Origin: Paenibacillus sp. 598K
GTDB lineage: Bacteria; Bacillota; Bacilli; Paenibacillales; Paenibacillaceae
Direction: 5' to 3'
NCBI RefSeq assembly: GCF_003851045.1
Contig: NZ_BFBX01000037.1
Span: forward strand, 19,667 to 83,666
Length of the DNA: 64,000 bases
Shown here in pieces: positions 18,114 through 26,292 of the stretch (positions are counted from its first letter, which is position 1; each line of letters begins with the position of its first letter). The position numbers were made by a program, and so were the translations under genes. The notes beneath the pieces were generated by a model, which searched no databases, was not told where the DNA came from, and saw only the letters and a list, made by a program, of their open reading frames with translations.

Positions 18114-18124
18114 GGAGAATCGGC

Positions 18125-20578
18125 ATGAATAAAATCATTGCTAGTCTTTTAATATTCACGTTAGTATGGACTGTGATTTTTTCGTCCATGGATAGGCATG
18201 TAGCGGCATCCGTTGAGGATGCGCCCAGGTTCGAAGCCGTCGATATAACGGATACGATAGCTACTTTGGAATGGGACCCCATAGACGGAGCGGTAAGTTA
18301 TTCATTGCACATCTTCGGGACGGAGCTCTTTGGATTTACGACAGATAAGTTCCGTCATGAAGTGACAGGTTTGACGCCTAATATGGTGCAAGAAATGACG
18401 CTGTACTACCGGGATGCTGCTGGTGAGACGTTCGAGGTCAAGCATGAATTTACCACAGCTCCGTTGGTTTTGGCAGCTCCAGCTAATGTAAGGGCTTTGA
18501 ATGTAACGACGAACAGTGCCGAAATCCATTGGGACCCTAATCCGTTTGCGACCCGATATGAGCTGGAAGTGAATGGCGAATTTGCAGGAGGCGTAGACCA
18601 GAGTTCGTATACCCTTAGCGATCTAACAGAGAATACGACCTATGAAGTAAAGGTGTACGCATCCAATGGTCTCCAGTATTCTGCTGCTGCTGAAATTGAA
18701 TTCACAACAAAGGAAACCTCTTGGCCCGATGCTGCGGAGGTGAATCTGAGAGCAATGGATGTAACCGCTACGACTGCAAAGCTAGTATGGAATGAAATCC
18801 CTTCGGCGACTGAATACCGTTTAGTCGATGGGGAGGATTTTGAAGCGCGTGTGACTGCTGTTTCCTATGAGCTTAAGGATCTATCACCGAATACAGAATA
18901 TGTCTTCGCATTGATTGCAAGCAACCCCATAGCGTCTTCAAGTGAATATACGGTTAGGTTCACGACTGCTCCAGCCCCGCCTACAGGCTTGAAAGCGACA
19001 ACAGGCGATGGACAAGTGAGTCTGGCCTGGGCTGCAGCCCAGGGTGAGGGATACACTTATCATGTAAAGCGCAGCACTACGTCAGGTGGCTCGTATACGA
19101 CCATAGCGGCAAATGTGACCGAAGCGAGCTACCGAGATACAACAGCAGTAAACGGAACGACTTACTATTATGTCGTCACTACGGTGAAGCAGGGATTGGA
19201 AAGCGCCCCTTCCAACGAGGGTAGTGCGCAACCAACCGCAATTGTTGTTGTGCCTATATCACCCGTGACAGGAGTTATCATACCAACCTCACCCATAACA
19301 GGATCAATACTAACGGAGGGGAATATATCCGGTTCATCGGATGGGAATAACCATACGGTCATCTTAAAGGTTTCCTCTACAATCGAAAAAACCGAGGATG
19401 GCAGAACCGTTTCAACGACTACCGTCGACCCGGCTGATTTGCAAAAAGCTATCGAATCCCTTAAGGCAACTTCAGGTAAACCCACAATTATCATTGAAGT
19501 ACCTGGCAATGGGGAGACAACAAATGTCCTGCTTGGCGCTGGAATGATTGCCGAACTACAAGCTCAAGTTCCTTCTGCATTGGTTTCGGCACGAGTGGAT
19601 AACGTGACTTACGATCTTCCTGTAAAAGCTCTCGATCTTCCGGCTATGGCAGAGAAATTAGGAGCGGAAGTGGAGGAGATGAACGTCAATGTTACGATTG
19701 ATAAGGTGAGCAGATCGTCTCTTACCACTATTGAGCGTGCAGCGAATCAATCGGGACTGCGACCCATTTCTGAAGCGGTAGACTTCCATGTAACAGCAGA
19801 AGCATACGGCAATACAACATCGGTCGATGATTTTGGAGATGTATATGTATCCAGAACCATTACAATTAGTGAAAAAACTAACTCTGCTACGGGCGTCTTA
19901 TACAATCCGACGTCTGGGACATTCTCGTTCGTTCCAACTACCTTCCAGACTGGCGAAGATGGGACAACGATAGCGACGCTGAAGCGTACGGGCAACAGTA
20001 TTTACACCGTTGTTCAATTTACCAAAACCTTCGAAGATTTGAACGGACACTGGGCCAAAGCAGATGTAGAATTGCTTGCCTCCAAACTGGTGGTCAAAGG
20101 AAGGTCAGACGATCGCTTTGAACCTGAACAGGAGTTGACCCGCGCTGAATTTGCAACGCTCTTAGTACGAGCCATGGGGATCTCTGAGGACGATACGTCC
20201 AGATTTTCGGATGTCCAATCGACGGATTGGTTCGCAGGCGCAGTCAATGCAGCAGCGAAAGCGGGATTTATTGATGGTCTGGAGGAGGCTACCTTTGGAC
20301 CACGTGTCAATATAACCCGTGAGCAGATGGCGGTGATGATCATTCGTGCCATGCGCTTTGCTGGCCAACAGCCAACTGCCAACATAGAAGACTTGTCCGT
20401 ATTCACTGACAGTTCATTTATCAGCGACTGGGCTAGTGATGCCGTTGCTCGATCTGTGAGTGCGGGCTTGATTTACGGTAAAACAACGACTACTTTCTCG
20501 CCTAAAGAGAATGCTAGTCGTGCAGAAGCGACCGTGATGCTGAAGCGGATGCTGCAAGCGTTACAGTTCATTAACTAG
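18125..20578 (+). CDS. secreted FN3-repeat protein with three SLH domains
   Basis: The 817-residue protein has a signal peptide (about 1-28) and four fibronectin type III-like domains (roughly 29-112, 118-200, 208-292 and 293-380). A Val/Thr-rich region of unknown fold follows. Three S-layer-homology domains start near residues 635, 693 and 759 (FEDLNGHWAKADVELLA, FSDVQSTDWFAGAVNAA, FTDSSFISDWASDAV). SLH domains bind pyruvylated secondary cell-wall polymer, so the protein should sit on the cell surface. No catalytic domain is visible, so an adhesive or structural role is likely. It is a single-gene unit between an inverted repeat and a terminator. Confidence 0.88.
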   Translation: MNKIIASLLIFTLVWTVIFSSMDRHVAASVEDAPRFEAVDITDTIATLEWDPIDGAVSYSLHIFGTELFGFTTDKFRHEVTGLTPNMVQEMTLYYRDAAGETFEVKHEFTTAPLVLAAPANVRALNVTTNSAEIHWDPNPFATRYELEVNGEFAGGVDQSSYTLSDLTENTTYEVKVYASNGLQYSAAAEIEFTTKETSWPDAAEVNLRAMDVTATTAKLVWNEIPSATEYRLVDGEDFEARVTAVSYELKDLSPNTEYVFALIASNPIASSSEYTVRFTTAPAPPTGLKATTGDGQVSLAWAAAQGEGYTYHVKRSTTSGGSYTTIAANVTEASYRDTTAVNGTTYYYVVTTVKQGLESAPSNEGSAQPTAIVVVPISPVTGVIIPTSPITGSILTEGNISGSSDGNNHTVILKVSSTIEKTEDGRTVSTTTVDPADLQKAIESLKATSGKPTIIIEVPGNGETTNVLLGAGMIAELQAQVPSALVSARVDNVTYDLPVKALDLPAMAEKLGAEVEEMNVNVTIDKVSRSSLTTIERAANQSGLRPISEAVDFHVTAEAYGNTTSVDDFGDVYVSRTITISEKTNSATGVLYNPTSGTFSFVPTTFQTGEDGTTIATLKRTGNSIYTVVQFTKTFEDLNGHWAKADVELLASKLVVKGRSDDRFEPEQELTRAEFATLLVRAMGISEDDTSRFSDVQSTDWFAGAVNAAAKAGFIDGLEEATFGPRVNITREQMAVMIIRAMRFAGQQPTANIEDLSVFTDSSFISDWASDAVARSVSAGLIYGKTTTTFSPKENASRAEATVMLKRMLQALQFIN

Positions 20579-20627
20579 CCATGAAGGCGGGCGTACTCAG
20601 ATCGCGGCAAGCCGTCGCCTGCCTACT

Positions 20628-20658
20628 AACCTCTCCGCACTGCGGGGGAGGTTTTTTT
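20628..20658 (+). terminator. intrinsic terminator after the SLH-protein gene
   Basis: AACCTCTCCGC (20628-20638) pairs with GCGGGGGAGGTT (20642-20652), followed by seven T residues. This is a strong Rho-independent terminator only 18 bp before the next promoter. Confidence 0.88.
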
Positions 20659-20675
20659 GCATGGCTCTTTTTGTA

Positions 20676-20703
20676 TTGACATATCGGAAAATATCGATAT
20701 AAT
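20676..20703 (+). promoter_or_regulatory. promoter of the arsR-like gene, with operator-like repeats
   Basis: TTGACA (20676-20681) and TATAAT (20698-20703) are separated by 16 bp. The spacer contains two ATATCG words (20681-20686 and 20691-20696), a likely autoregulatory operator. Transcription would begin at about 20709-20711, on or next to the ATG at 20711. Confidence 0.7.
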
Positions 20704-20710
20704 AAACGTT

Positions 20711-21013
20711 ATGAATCCCATTGACGTCTTTAAGGCTTTATCGAATGAATCCAGGTTACAGATCTTGCAATGGCTCAAAGAGCCATACGCTCATTTTAAA
20801 CCCCATGAAGGAGTGGATATGGAGGAGATCGGGGTTTGTGTAAGTCAAATAACCGAAAAGCTCAACATGACGCAGTCAACGGCTTCTCAATATCTTACGA
20901 TATTGCAGCGAGCAGGATTGATCACAACAAAACGTATAGGCAAATTTACGTATTATCAGAGAGACGAGGAAGCCATACGCCAGTTAGCTCAGTATACGAT
21001 GAGTGAGATGTAA
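20711..21013 (+). CDS. ArsR-family transcriptional repressor
   Basis: This 100-residue winged-helix regulator has an N-terminal dimerisation helix (PIDVFKALSNESRLQILQWL), a recognition region (ITEKLNMTQSTASQYLTILQRAGLI) and a wing (TTKRIGKFTYYQ). The classical metal-binding Cys motif (CVC) is absent, so it probably senses something other than metal. The ATG at 20711 starts the conserved fold, and no Shine-Dalgarno sequence precedes it. The MFS transporter gene downstream is the likely target, as in other ArsR-MFS pairs. Confidence 0.85.
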   Translation: MNPIDVFKALSNESRLQILQWLKEPYAHFKPHEGVDMEEIGVCVSQITEKLNMTQSTASQYLTILQRAGLITTKRIGKFTYYQRDEEAIRQLAQYTMSEM

Positions 21014-21015
21014 GT

Positions 21016-21053
21016 GATAAGACGGAGTTCTTTCTTCAGAATTCTGTTTTATC
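21016..21053 (+). terminator. long hairpin between arsR-like and MFS genes
   Basis: Bases 21016-21030 can pair with 21039-21053 over 15 bp with three G-U pairs and an 8-nt loop. A T-run lies within the right arm, not after it. It may terminate or stabilise the arsR-like transcript and separate it from the transporter gene. Confidence 0.5.
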
Positions 21054-21152
21054 TCGACCCTACAAATCGACAATTCGCGATATATCTTTTATTCAATCAT
21101 ATCGACATTTCGTGAATTGTGCATATTTAAGAAAAGGAGTTGAATTATTTTT

Positions 21153-22331
21153 ATGTCGCAACGTTGGAAAGTTTACATTTTGGCCATTGTTAGCTTTTTG
21201 GTAGGGACGTCCGAGTATATTCTGTCTGGCATTTTAGATAAGGTATCCCTTTCTCTTGGGGTTTCCATTACTGCAGCGGGGCAACTAATTACGGTTTTTT
21301 CTCTCGTCTACGCTTTGGCCACGCCTATTCTTATGGCTATGACCGCAAGCATGGACAGGCGGAAGTTAATTGTTATGGGTCTGGGTTTGTTTGTGGTATC
21401 TAACATTCTCGCCGTTATTCTGCCTGGGTATGGATTGTTTGTGTTTGCTCGCATCATTATGGCTATAGGCGCAGGTGTAGTGGTTGTCACCGCATTAAAT
21501 ATTGCCGCCAAAATTGCCCCTGAGGGTAAGCAAGCAAGCTCTATTGCAACCGTCGTAATGGGCTTTACAGCCTCATTAATCATTGGCGTACCGCTTGGGC
21601 GCATTGCAGCGGATACGCTGGGTTGGCAATCTGTATTTGGGGGAATTGCCCTCCTCGGGATTATTGCAATGGTCATCCTTTCTTTCGCAATCCCGCGTGT
21701 GAAGGGAGATGCTCCGATTCCATTACCGCAACAATTAAGTTTACTAAAAAAGCCTAAGGTCGCATTGGGATTAGCTATCACCTTCTTTTGGCTGGGCGGA
21801 TATTCGGTTACCTATACGTATCTTTCACCGTATCTGCTCGAAGTATCTGGCATAAGCGATAAATATCTGAGCGGGGCTCTGCTTGTATTTGGCATAGCTA
21901 GCATGATAGGCTCCAAAATTGGCGGCCTTAGCACGGATCGATGGGGAGTCCACCCAACATTGTTCAGTGGACTGATCCTCCATATTGTAATGCTGATTAC
22001 ATTGTCTCTTGTGACGAATACATTCATTGGCGTCATGGTCGTGTTGGTGTTGTGGTCGTTCTCCGCATGGTCATCTGGTCCAACGCAGCAATATCATTTA
22101 TCGACGATTGAACCCGCAGCATCAGGTGTTATGCTTGGTCTTAATCAGTCTATGATGCAGCTTGCTATGGCAGCAGGCGCCGGTATAGGCGGGGTAGCTA
22201 TTGAGACGGTTTCGCTAACATCGATTACATGGATTGGTGCTGCAGGGGTTGGGATGGCTATTATCGCTACGCTCATCTTATATAGAATGAATTCTCAATC
22301 AACTCAATCAAAGCTATTGCAGTATGACTAA
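21153..22331 (+). CDS. MFS transporter, DHA1/AraJ-like efflux protein
   Basis: This 392-residue, 12-helix major facilitator has the motif A-like loop MDRRKLIVMG between helices 2 and 3 and the helix-5 motif GVPLGR typical of drug:H+ antiporters. Members of the AraJ/YdhP group export sugars, arabinosides, purine ribosides or drugs. It follows the ArsR-type regulator by 139 bp. That gap contains repeats similar to those in the arsR promoter (ATATCGACATTTCG at 21099-21112), so it is probably repressed by it. Its 3' end overlaps the convergent cyclodeaminase gene by 4 bp. Confidence 0.87.
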   Translation: MSQRWKVYILAIVSFLVGTSEYILSGILDKVSLSLGVSITAAGQLITVFSLVYALATPILMAMTASMDRRKLIVMGLGLFVVSNILAVILPGYGLFVFARIIMAIGAGVVVVTALNIAAKIAPEGKQASSIATVVMGFTASLIIGVPLGRIAADTLGWQSVFGGIALLGIIAMVILSFAIPRVKGDAPIPLPQQLSLLKKPKVALGLAITFFWLGGYSVTYTYLSPYLLEVSGISDKYLSGALLVFGIASMIGSKIGGLSTDRWGVHPTLFSGLILHIVMLITLSLVTNTFIGVMVVLVLWSFSAWSSGPTQQYHLSTIEPAASGVMLGLNQSMMQLAMAAGAGIGGVAIETVSLTSITWIGAAGVGMAIIATLILYRMNSQSTQSKLLQYD

Positions 22332-22963
22332 TGCATGATTCTCTCTCGGGTAACTTGTATAGCTTTACTTTTCAGGTCCTCGATCTCACGGATCAGTGAA
22401 GATAGCTTTTCTGAGTATTCACGCTTCAGCTCCAAGTCCTTCAACGAGACTAAATTGATTTCTATCGTCAGCAAGGCTGATTGTGCAGCTGCTTCGAACA
22501 GAATGGCTCCTATACCTAGATCGGAGATGACATTCTTGTTAGCCGATTCAGCAATGCTATGTGTGCACACCATACCAACCCGGCAAACCTCAATAAGACG
22601 AAGAGGGACGTCGATAGCATGAATTGTAGCTTCATGTAATGCGTTCTTACGTAGGAGCTTTTCTTCATCCGTCATCTTGGGGAGCTTTAAGGCATGCATG
22701 TACTTATTGAATGAAGTGATATCATCATAAAGCAATTGTTCGCATACTACGGTTAAGCTGCTCATCTGCTCGATAACTTCGGCGACCTGTGGCTGGATAG
22801 GAGCGAATTTCTCCCCCTGGGACAGGTTGCCTACCATTGAAGTCATCGATGCCCCGAGCGCAGCGATCAGAGCGGCTACACTCCCCCCGCCCGGAGTAGG
22901 GCTCGAGCTACCTGCCTGTTTTATAAAATTGCGGATCGAATCATCCCATATTGTATGATTCAT
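22328..22963 (-). CDS. fchA: cyclodeaminase/cyclohydrolase-family protein, FchA/FtcD-C-like
   Basis: The 211-residue all-helical protein has the family signature SSPTPGGGSVAALIAALGASM near residues 20-40. The family includes formimidoyl-THF cyclodeaminase and methenyl-THF cyclohydrolase, which act on tetrahydrofolate one-carbon units. The start at 22963 has GGGAGG nine nt upstream; the ATG at 22969 is too close to it. The gene overlaps the 3' end of folD by 23 bp and shares its ZTP riboswitch, which supports a folate function. Which of the two reactions it catalyses is unclear. Confidence 0.85.
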   Translation of the reverse strand: MNHTIWDDSIRNFIKQAGSSSPTPGGGSVAALIAALGASMTSMVGNLSQGEKFAPIQPQVAEVIEQMSSLTVVCEQLLYDDITSFNKYMHALKLPKMTDEEKLLRKNALHEATIHAIDVPLRLIEVCRVGMVCTHSIAESANKNVISDLGIGAILFEAAAQSALLTIEINLVSLKDLELKREYSEKLSSLIREIEDLKSKAIQVTRERIMH

Positions 22964-23819
22964 TTTCATGCGCCTCCCGGAGTTGAATATCGATGGCTTT
23001 CAACAGGTTTTCGTATAGGATCGCAGTCGTCAAGGTTCCGACCCCGCCTGGAACAGGGGATATGGCTGCTACACAAGAACTTACGTCAGCGGCTACATCG
23101 CCAGCAATCTTCCCGCCCGCCATTTCATTTATTCCTGCATCGATGATGGCCAAGCTTGAATGAACCATAGTCTGAGTGACGACATCTGGACGCCCTACGG
23201 CGACAAAAGCTATGTCAGCATGACCAAGATGCGAAGCTATATCTGGGGTACGGGAATGACAAACGGTAACGGTAGCATTTTCTCGTTGAAGCATATGGAA
23301 GAGAGGTAGCCCGACGGTTTGTCCCCTTCCGACCAAGGTAACGTTCTTGCCTGCAAGCGTAAAGCCATAATGCTTCAGAAGCTTAATACACGCTTGGGGG
23401 GTGGCGGGGTAGAGGCCTGCAGAGCCTGTAACCGTTGCGAGCTTATTAGTAGGCGTAACTCCATCTACATCTTTGTTGGGGGAAATTGCTTTTTCAATAC
23501 GGCTTGCTGAAAGGTGCTTTGGCAGAGGCAGCTCTAACATGATCCCATGTACAGAAGGAACTTCATTCAATTGAGTGACCAGTTGAAGAATCTTCTTCTC
23601 GGTTACATCTGCCTGGAACGAATGCAGTTGAAACGCAACGCCAAGCTTTTCAGCGATTTTTAGTTTCGCCTTGGCGTAGTACTCAGATGCAGGATCGCCC
23701 GTAATCAATATCGTCGCCATGAGAGGCTGAAGGCCATTCTTCTTCATTTCCTCTACCCTGGTTCGAATCGAATCATATACCTGATCCGCTGCCTCTTTGG
23801 CTTTCATGAGCACTGTCAT
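22941..23819 (-). CDS. folD: bifunctional methylene-THF dehydrogenase/methenyl-THF cyclohydrolase
   Basis: This 292-residue FolD homologue should interconvert 5,10-methylene-, 5,10-methenyl- and 10-formyl-THF. The catalytic Tyr-x-x-x-Lys is seen in SEYYAKAK. Other motifs are the substrate loop HGIMLELPLPKHL, DVDGVTPTN, the NADP-binding VTLVGRGQTVGLPL and the C-terminal PVPGGVGTLTTAIL. TAAGGAGG lies just before the ATG. It heads the folD-fchA operon on the minus strand behind a ZTP riboswitch. A second housekeeping folD probably exists elsewhere, since this copy departs from the usual PCTP motif (it reads PATP). Confidence 0.92.
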   Translation of the reverse strand: MTVLMKAKEAADQVYDSIRTRVEEMKKNGLQPLMATILITGDPASEYYAKAKLKIAEKLGVAFQLHSFQADVTEKKILQLVTQLNEVPSVHGIMLELPLPKHLSASRIEKAISPNKDVDGVTPTNKLATVTGSAGLYPATPQACIKLLKHYGFTLAGKNVTLVGRGQTVGLPLFHMLQRENATVTVCHSRTPDIASHLGHADIAFVAVGRPDVVTQTMVHSSLAIIDAGINEMAGGKIAGDVAADVSSCVAAISPVPGGVGTLTTAILYENLLKAIDIQLREAHENESYNMG

Positions 23820-23852
23820 TCGATTGCCTCCTTAACATATCTGGATAGTAAC

Positions 23853-23980
23853 GAAAAAAAGCATCCACGGTGCCTCGTTAAATACGAGCAACCGCAGATA
23901 CTTTTCCCCAGGCGAACGGACGTTTCAACTGTATGCTTCCTCGTGGTTCATTCCACTTTTTTCGCCAGTCACATACAGTG
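23853..23980 (-). ncRNA. ZTP (pfl) riboswitch with terminator, upstream of folD
   Basis: Read on the minus strand, the leader contains the conserved pfl elements in order: GTGACTGGCG (rc of 23963-23972), a GTGGA/CCAC stem, GGAAGC, and the 3' element TCGCCTGGGG (rc of 23906-23915). A terminator hairpin follows (arms 23867-23878 and 23884-23895), then seven U residues (23854-23860), directly before the folD ribosome site. In this class ZMP/ZTP binding stabilises the pseudoknot and prevents termination, turning on one-carbon genes when 10-formyl-THF is low. The folD-fchA context agrees with this. Confidence 0.88.
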
Positions 23981-24129
23981 TTATGTAGTCCTTATCTTAT
24001 CAGAGTTTCATTTGGATTGAAAGCATCCGCTTGACTTTGACGTTACAAGTCCCTACACGTTGCCGCGGATGAAAGCTGCGTTGGCACATGAATGCAATCA
24101 TAATGTCAGGTATCAATTTATCCACCTAA

Positions 24130-24172
24130 GCCGAGAATACTCCCGTCTTCTATAAGCGGAAGATGAATCGGC
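24130..24172 (+). repeat. left-end hairpin of the TnpB element
   Basis: GCCGA (24130-24134) pairs with TCGGC (24168-24172), and an inner TCTTC pairs with GAAGA (24146-24150 with 24159-24163). Such imperfect subterminal hairpins are recognised by the TnpA of IS200/IS605 elements. This one lies 78 bp before the tnpB start codon. Confidence 0.6.
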
Positions 24173-24249
24173 GGTTTTTGGTGCTCTAAAGCGAACGTAT
24201 GTGCTATAATTGGGGATATAGACCTTCAAATAAGGAGGCTGGTTCGTCC

Positions 24250-25338
24250 ATGCTTAGACATAAAGCATTTAAGTTCCGCCTCTATCCGAATCCAGAGCAA
24301 GCCATGCAGATGCGGCGCACCTTAGGGTGCTCCCGCTTTGTGTTCAATCATTTCCTCGCCAAGTGGAACGAAACGTACGCTGCGACAGGCAAGGGATTGT
24401 CCTACCAGACGTGCGCAACTGCGCTTCCTACACTCAAGCAAGAGCTGCCTTGGCTCAAAGAGGTCGATAGTATAGCCTTGCAATCGGCTGTTCGGCAGCT
24501 TGCAGACGGCTTTCAGCGATTCTTCAAGCAACAGAATGGGGCCCCTCGCTTCAAGAGTCGTAAACATCCTGTGCAAAGCTACACCACACGCTATACGAAC
24601 GGGAACATCGCTGTCAAATGCAACACACTTCAGCTTCCAAAGCTGGGAGCCGTCCGGTTTGCCAAGTCACGCGAGGTCGAAGGCCGCCTGCTTTCGGCCA
24701 CGATACGCCTAGCCTCCAGCGGCAAATGGTTTGTCTCGCTCGTCTGCGAGGTGGACATCAAGCCGTTGCCGGTCTGTGAGCGGACGATCGGAATCGATGT
24801 AGGGCTGAAGTACCTGGCGGTGACCTCCGATGACGAGGTCGTTGCTAATCCGAGACACACACGACGCTATGAACAGCAGTTGGCGAAGTGGCAACGCCGG
24901 ATGTCACGCCGCATGCGAGGCGGTAGCAACTGGCAGCGGGCGAAGATCAAGGTGGCCCGCATCCATGAGAAGATTCGGAACAGCCGACAGGATGTGCTCC
25001 AAAAGCAGACGACGAAGTGGATTCGTGAAAACCAAACGATCTGCCTCGAAGACTTGCGCATCGTGGAGATGATGACCAAGGGCAAGCTGGCCAAGCACAT
25101 CGCCGATGCGGCCTGGGGCGAGATGCGCCGCCAATTACAGTACAAGGCGGAATGGTATGGACGGCAGATCAAGGAAGTTCCCTCTTTCGTCCCGACAAGC
25201 CAAACCTGTCATGTGTGCGGAGCTATCCATTCCGAGGTCCGGGATCTCGGTGTGCGAGCATGGGAATGCTCCGCCTGCCAGACCCGGCATGATCGAGATG
25301 GCAATGCCGCAAAAAATATAAAGGTGATGGCCGTCTGA
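24250..25338 (+). CDS. tnpB: RNA-guided endonuclease TnpB
   Basis: The 362-residue protein starts with the usual MLRHKAFKFRLYPNPEQ. It retains the split RuvC-like catalytic triad D183 (TIGIDVGLKY), E267 (CLEDLRI) and D350 (HDRDGNAA), and the four-Cys zinc ribbon (CHVC...CSAC), so it appears functional. TnpB, the ancestor of Cas12, uses a right-end-derived guide RNA to cut DNA next to a TAM and promotes retention of the transposon. I chose the ATG at 24250, preceded by AAGGAGG, over an in-frame start 17 codons upstream. Confidence 0.93.
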   Translation: MLRHKAFKFRLYPNPEQAMQMRRTLGCSRFVFNHFLAKWNETYAATGKGLSYQTCATALPTLKQELPWLKEVDSIALQSAVRQLADGFQRFFKQQNGAPRFKSRKHPVQSYTTRYTNGNIAVKCNTLQLPKLGAVRFAKSREVEGRLLSATIRLASSGKWFVSLVCEVDIKPLPVCERTIGIDVGLKYLAVTSDDEVVANPRHTRRYEQQLAKWQRRMSRRMRGGSNWQRAKIKVARIHEKIRNSRQDVLQKQTTKWIRENQTICLEDLRIVEMMTKGKLAKHIADAAWGEMRRQLQYKAEWYGRQIKEVPSFVPTSQTCHVCGAIHSEVRDLGVRAWECSACQTRHDRDGNAAKNIKVMAV

Positions 25339-25485
25339 TACGGTACGGCACATTCCATGAACTGTGGGAACCACAGGGATCGCTTGGATCACTTTGCTCC
25401 AGAAGGTGCAATTACCCAAGAATCCCCCATCTCAGCCGGTTGCGGCAGGTGGCGGGAGTGTTCAACGCGCTATTATGCTTCATAT
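25339..25485 (+). ncRNA. putative omega (reRNA) scaffold and guide of TnpB
   Basis: The segment between the tnpB stop and the right end contains a CTGTGG/CCACAG hairpin (25362-25377) and an imperfect terminal hairpin around the inner stem GCCG-GTTG-CGGC (25434-25445). In characterised TnpB systems the guide RNA covers the 3' part of tnpB plus the right end, and its guide is the roughly 16-20 nt just outside the element. Here that would start at 25466 (CGCGCTATTATGCTTCATAT). The 5' limit is not determinable by eye. Confidence 0.5.
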
Positions 25486-25612
25486 CGAGCAGCATGAGCC
25501 GAAAATGAAGGACACCTGAGTTAGGAGATTGACGATGTACCTAACAAATAGCACAAAATATCAGGTAAGGCTTCCTTCGCTCTCGTAGAATAGAGAAAAA
25601 AGAGGCAAGCCC

Positions 25613-26139
25613 ATGTACAATTTATCCGCCTACACCGTGGAATTAACAGGAACATGCTACGAGATTGGCTACAAGCAGGGCAGCATCATTTCCGAACATA
25701 CGGCGCTCAAGCTCGCCTACACTCGCACGCTCGAGGGGTTTGGGCCAACCGAATACGAAGAGGCGGTCCGGCTGTTCGATGAGTCGTGCCCCGGCATTTC
25801 CGAGGAAATCGCCGGCTTTGCCGACGCCCTGCACATCCCTGCCGGGCAAATCGCTTATTACGCGGTGACCTATCTGCGGCCGCGTTGCAGTCAGATTGCT
25901 CTGCTGCCAGCCATGACGGCGCTGAACAAGCCATTGCCCGCAACTATGAGTTTCATCATCAGCTGGAGGATTTTGTGTTGGCCCGAACCTCTGTCACCGG
26001 CAAATACACGCACATGGGCACAAGCACGATGAGCTTTGGGAGAGATGACGGATTTAACGAGCATGGACTTGCGGTGACGATCCAACCACGCCGGAACAGT
26101 ATCTCTGGGCTACCAACCATCCGGTGCTTCCTGCCTTGA
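25613..26139 (+). pseudogene. decayed C45-family peptidase/acyltransferase gene
   Basis: The first frame gives an N-terminus like C45 (acyl-CoA:6-APA acyltransferase-like) proteins: ELTGTCYEIGYKQG, FADALHIPAGQIAYY, and a candidate nucleophile Cys in YLRPRCSQIALLP. Near 25915 the homologous reading moves to another frame, which continues ARNYEFHHQLEDF and DDGFNEHGLAVTI. After about 26085 the similarity is lost in both frames. Full-length members have about 340 residues, so this copy carries at least one frameshift and a 3' truncation. A weak ribosome site (GAGGCAAG) precedes it. It lies just downstream of the TnpB element. Confidence 0.7.
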
Positions 26140-26292
26140 TCCCGTATGAGCCCCAGGCGGCTCCGTCCACTCCTCTTCCTTCTTTTCCGTTAGGGATTCA
26201 AATAGACAAGGAAATGAATCTATGCTAGTATGAATTCGCTTCCATTTGAAGTATTTCCTTAAAAAACGCGAACAGGAGAATCCATAAGGGAA

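Larger units (their letters stand above)
24122..25465 (+). mobile_element. TnpB-only IS200/IS605-group (IS1341-type) element
   Basis: A single tnpB gene is flanked by a left-end hairpin (24130-24172) and a right end closing with GTGGCGGGAGTGTTCAA at 25465. The right boundary is fixed by comparison with window bases 1-17, which match up to the same TTCAA. The left boundary is inferred from TTTAT at 24117-24121, which would serve as target or TAM sequence. No tnpA (HUH transposase) is present, so mobility would need one in trans. Confidence 0.75.

Noticed and set aside
17970..26165. GCCCCAGGCGGC word near 17981 and again near 26150
   Set aside because: Only about 12 bp, partly self-complementary, and without shared flanks, so not enough to call a repeat element.
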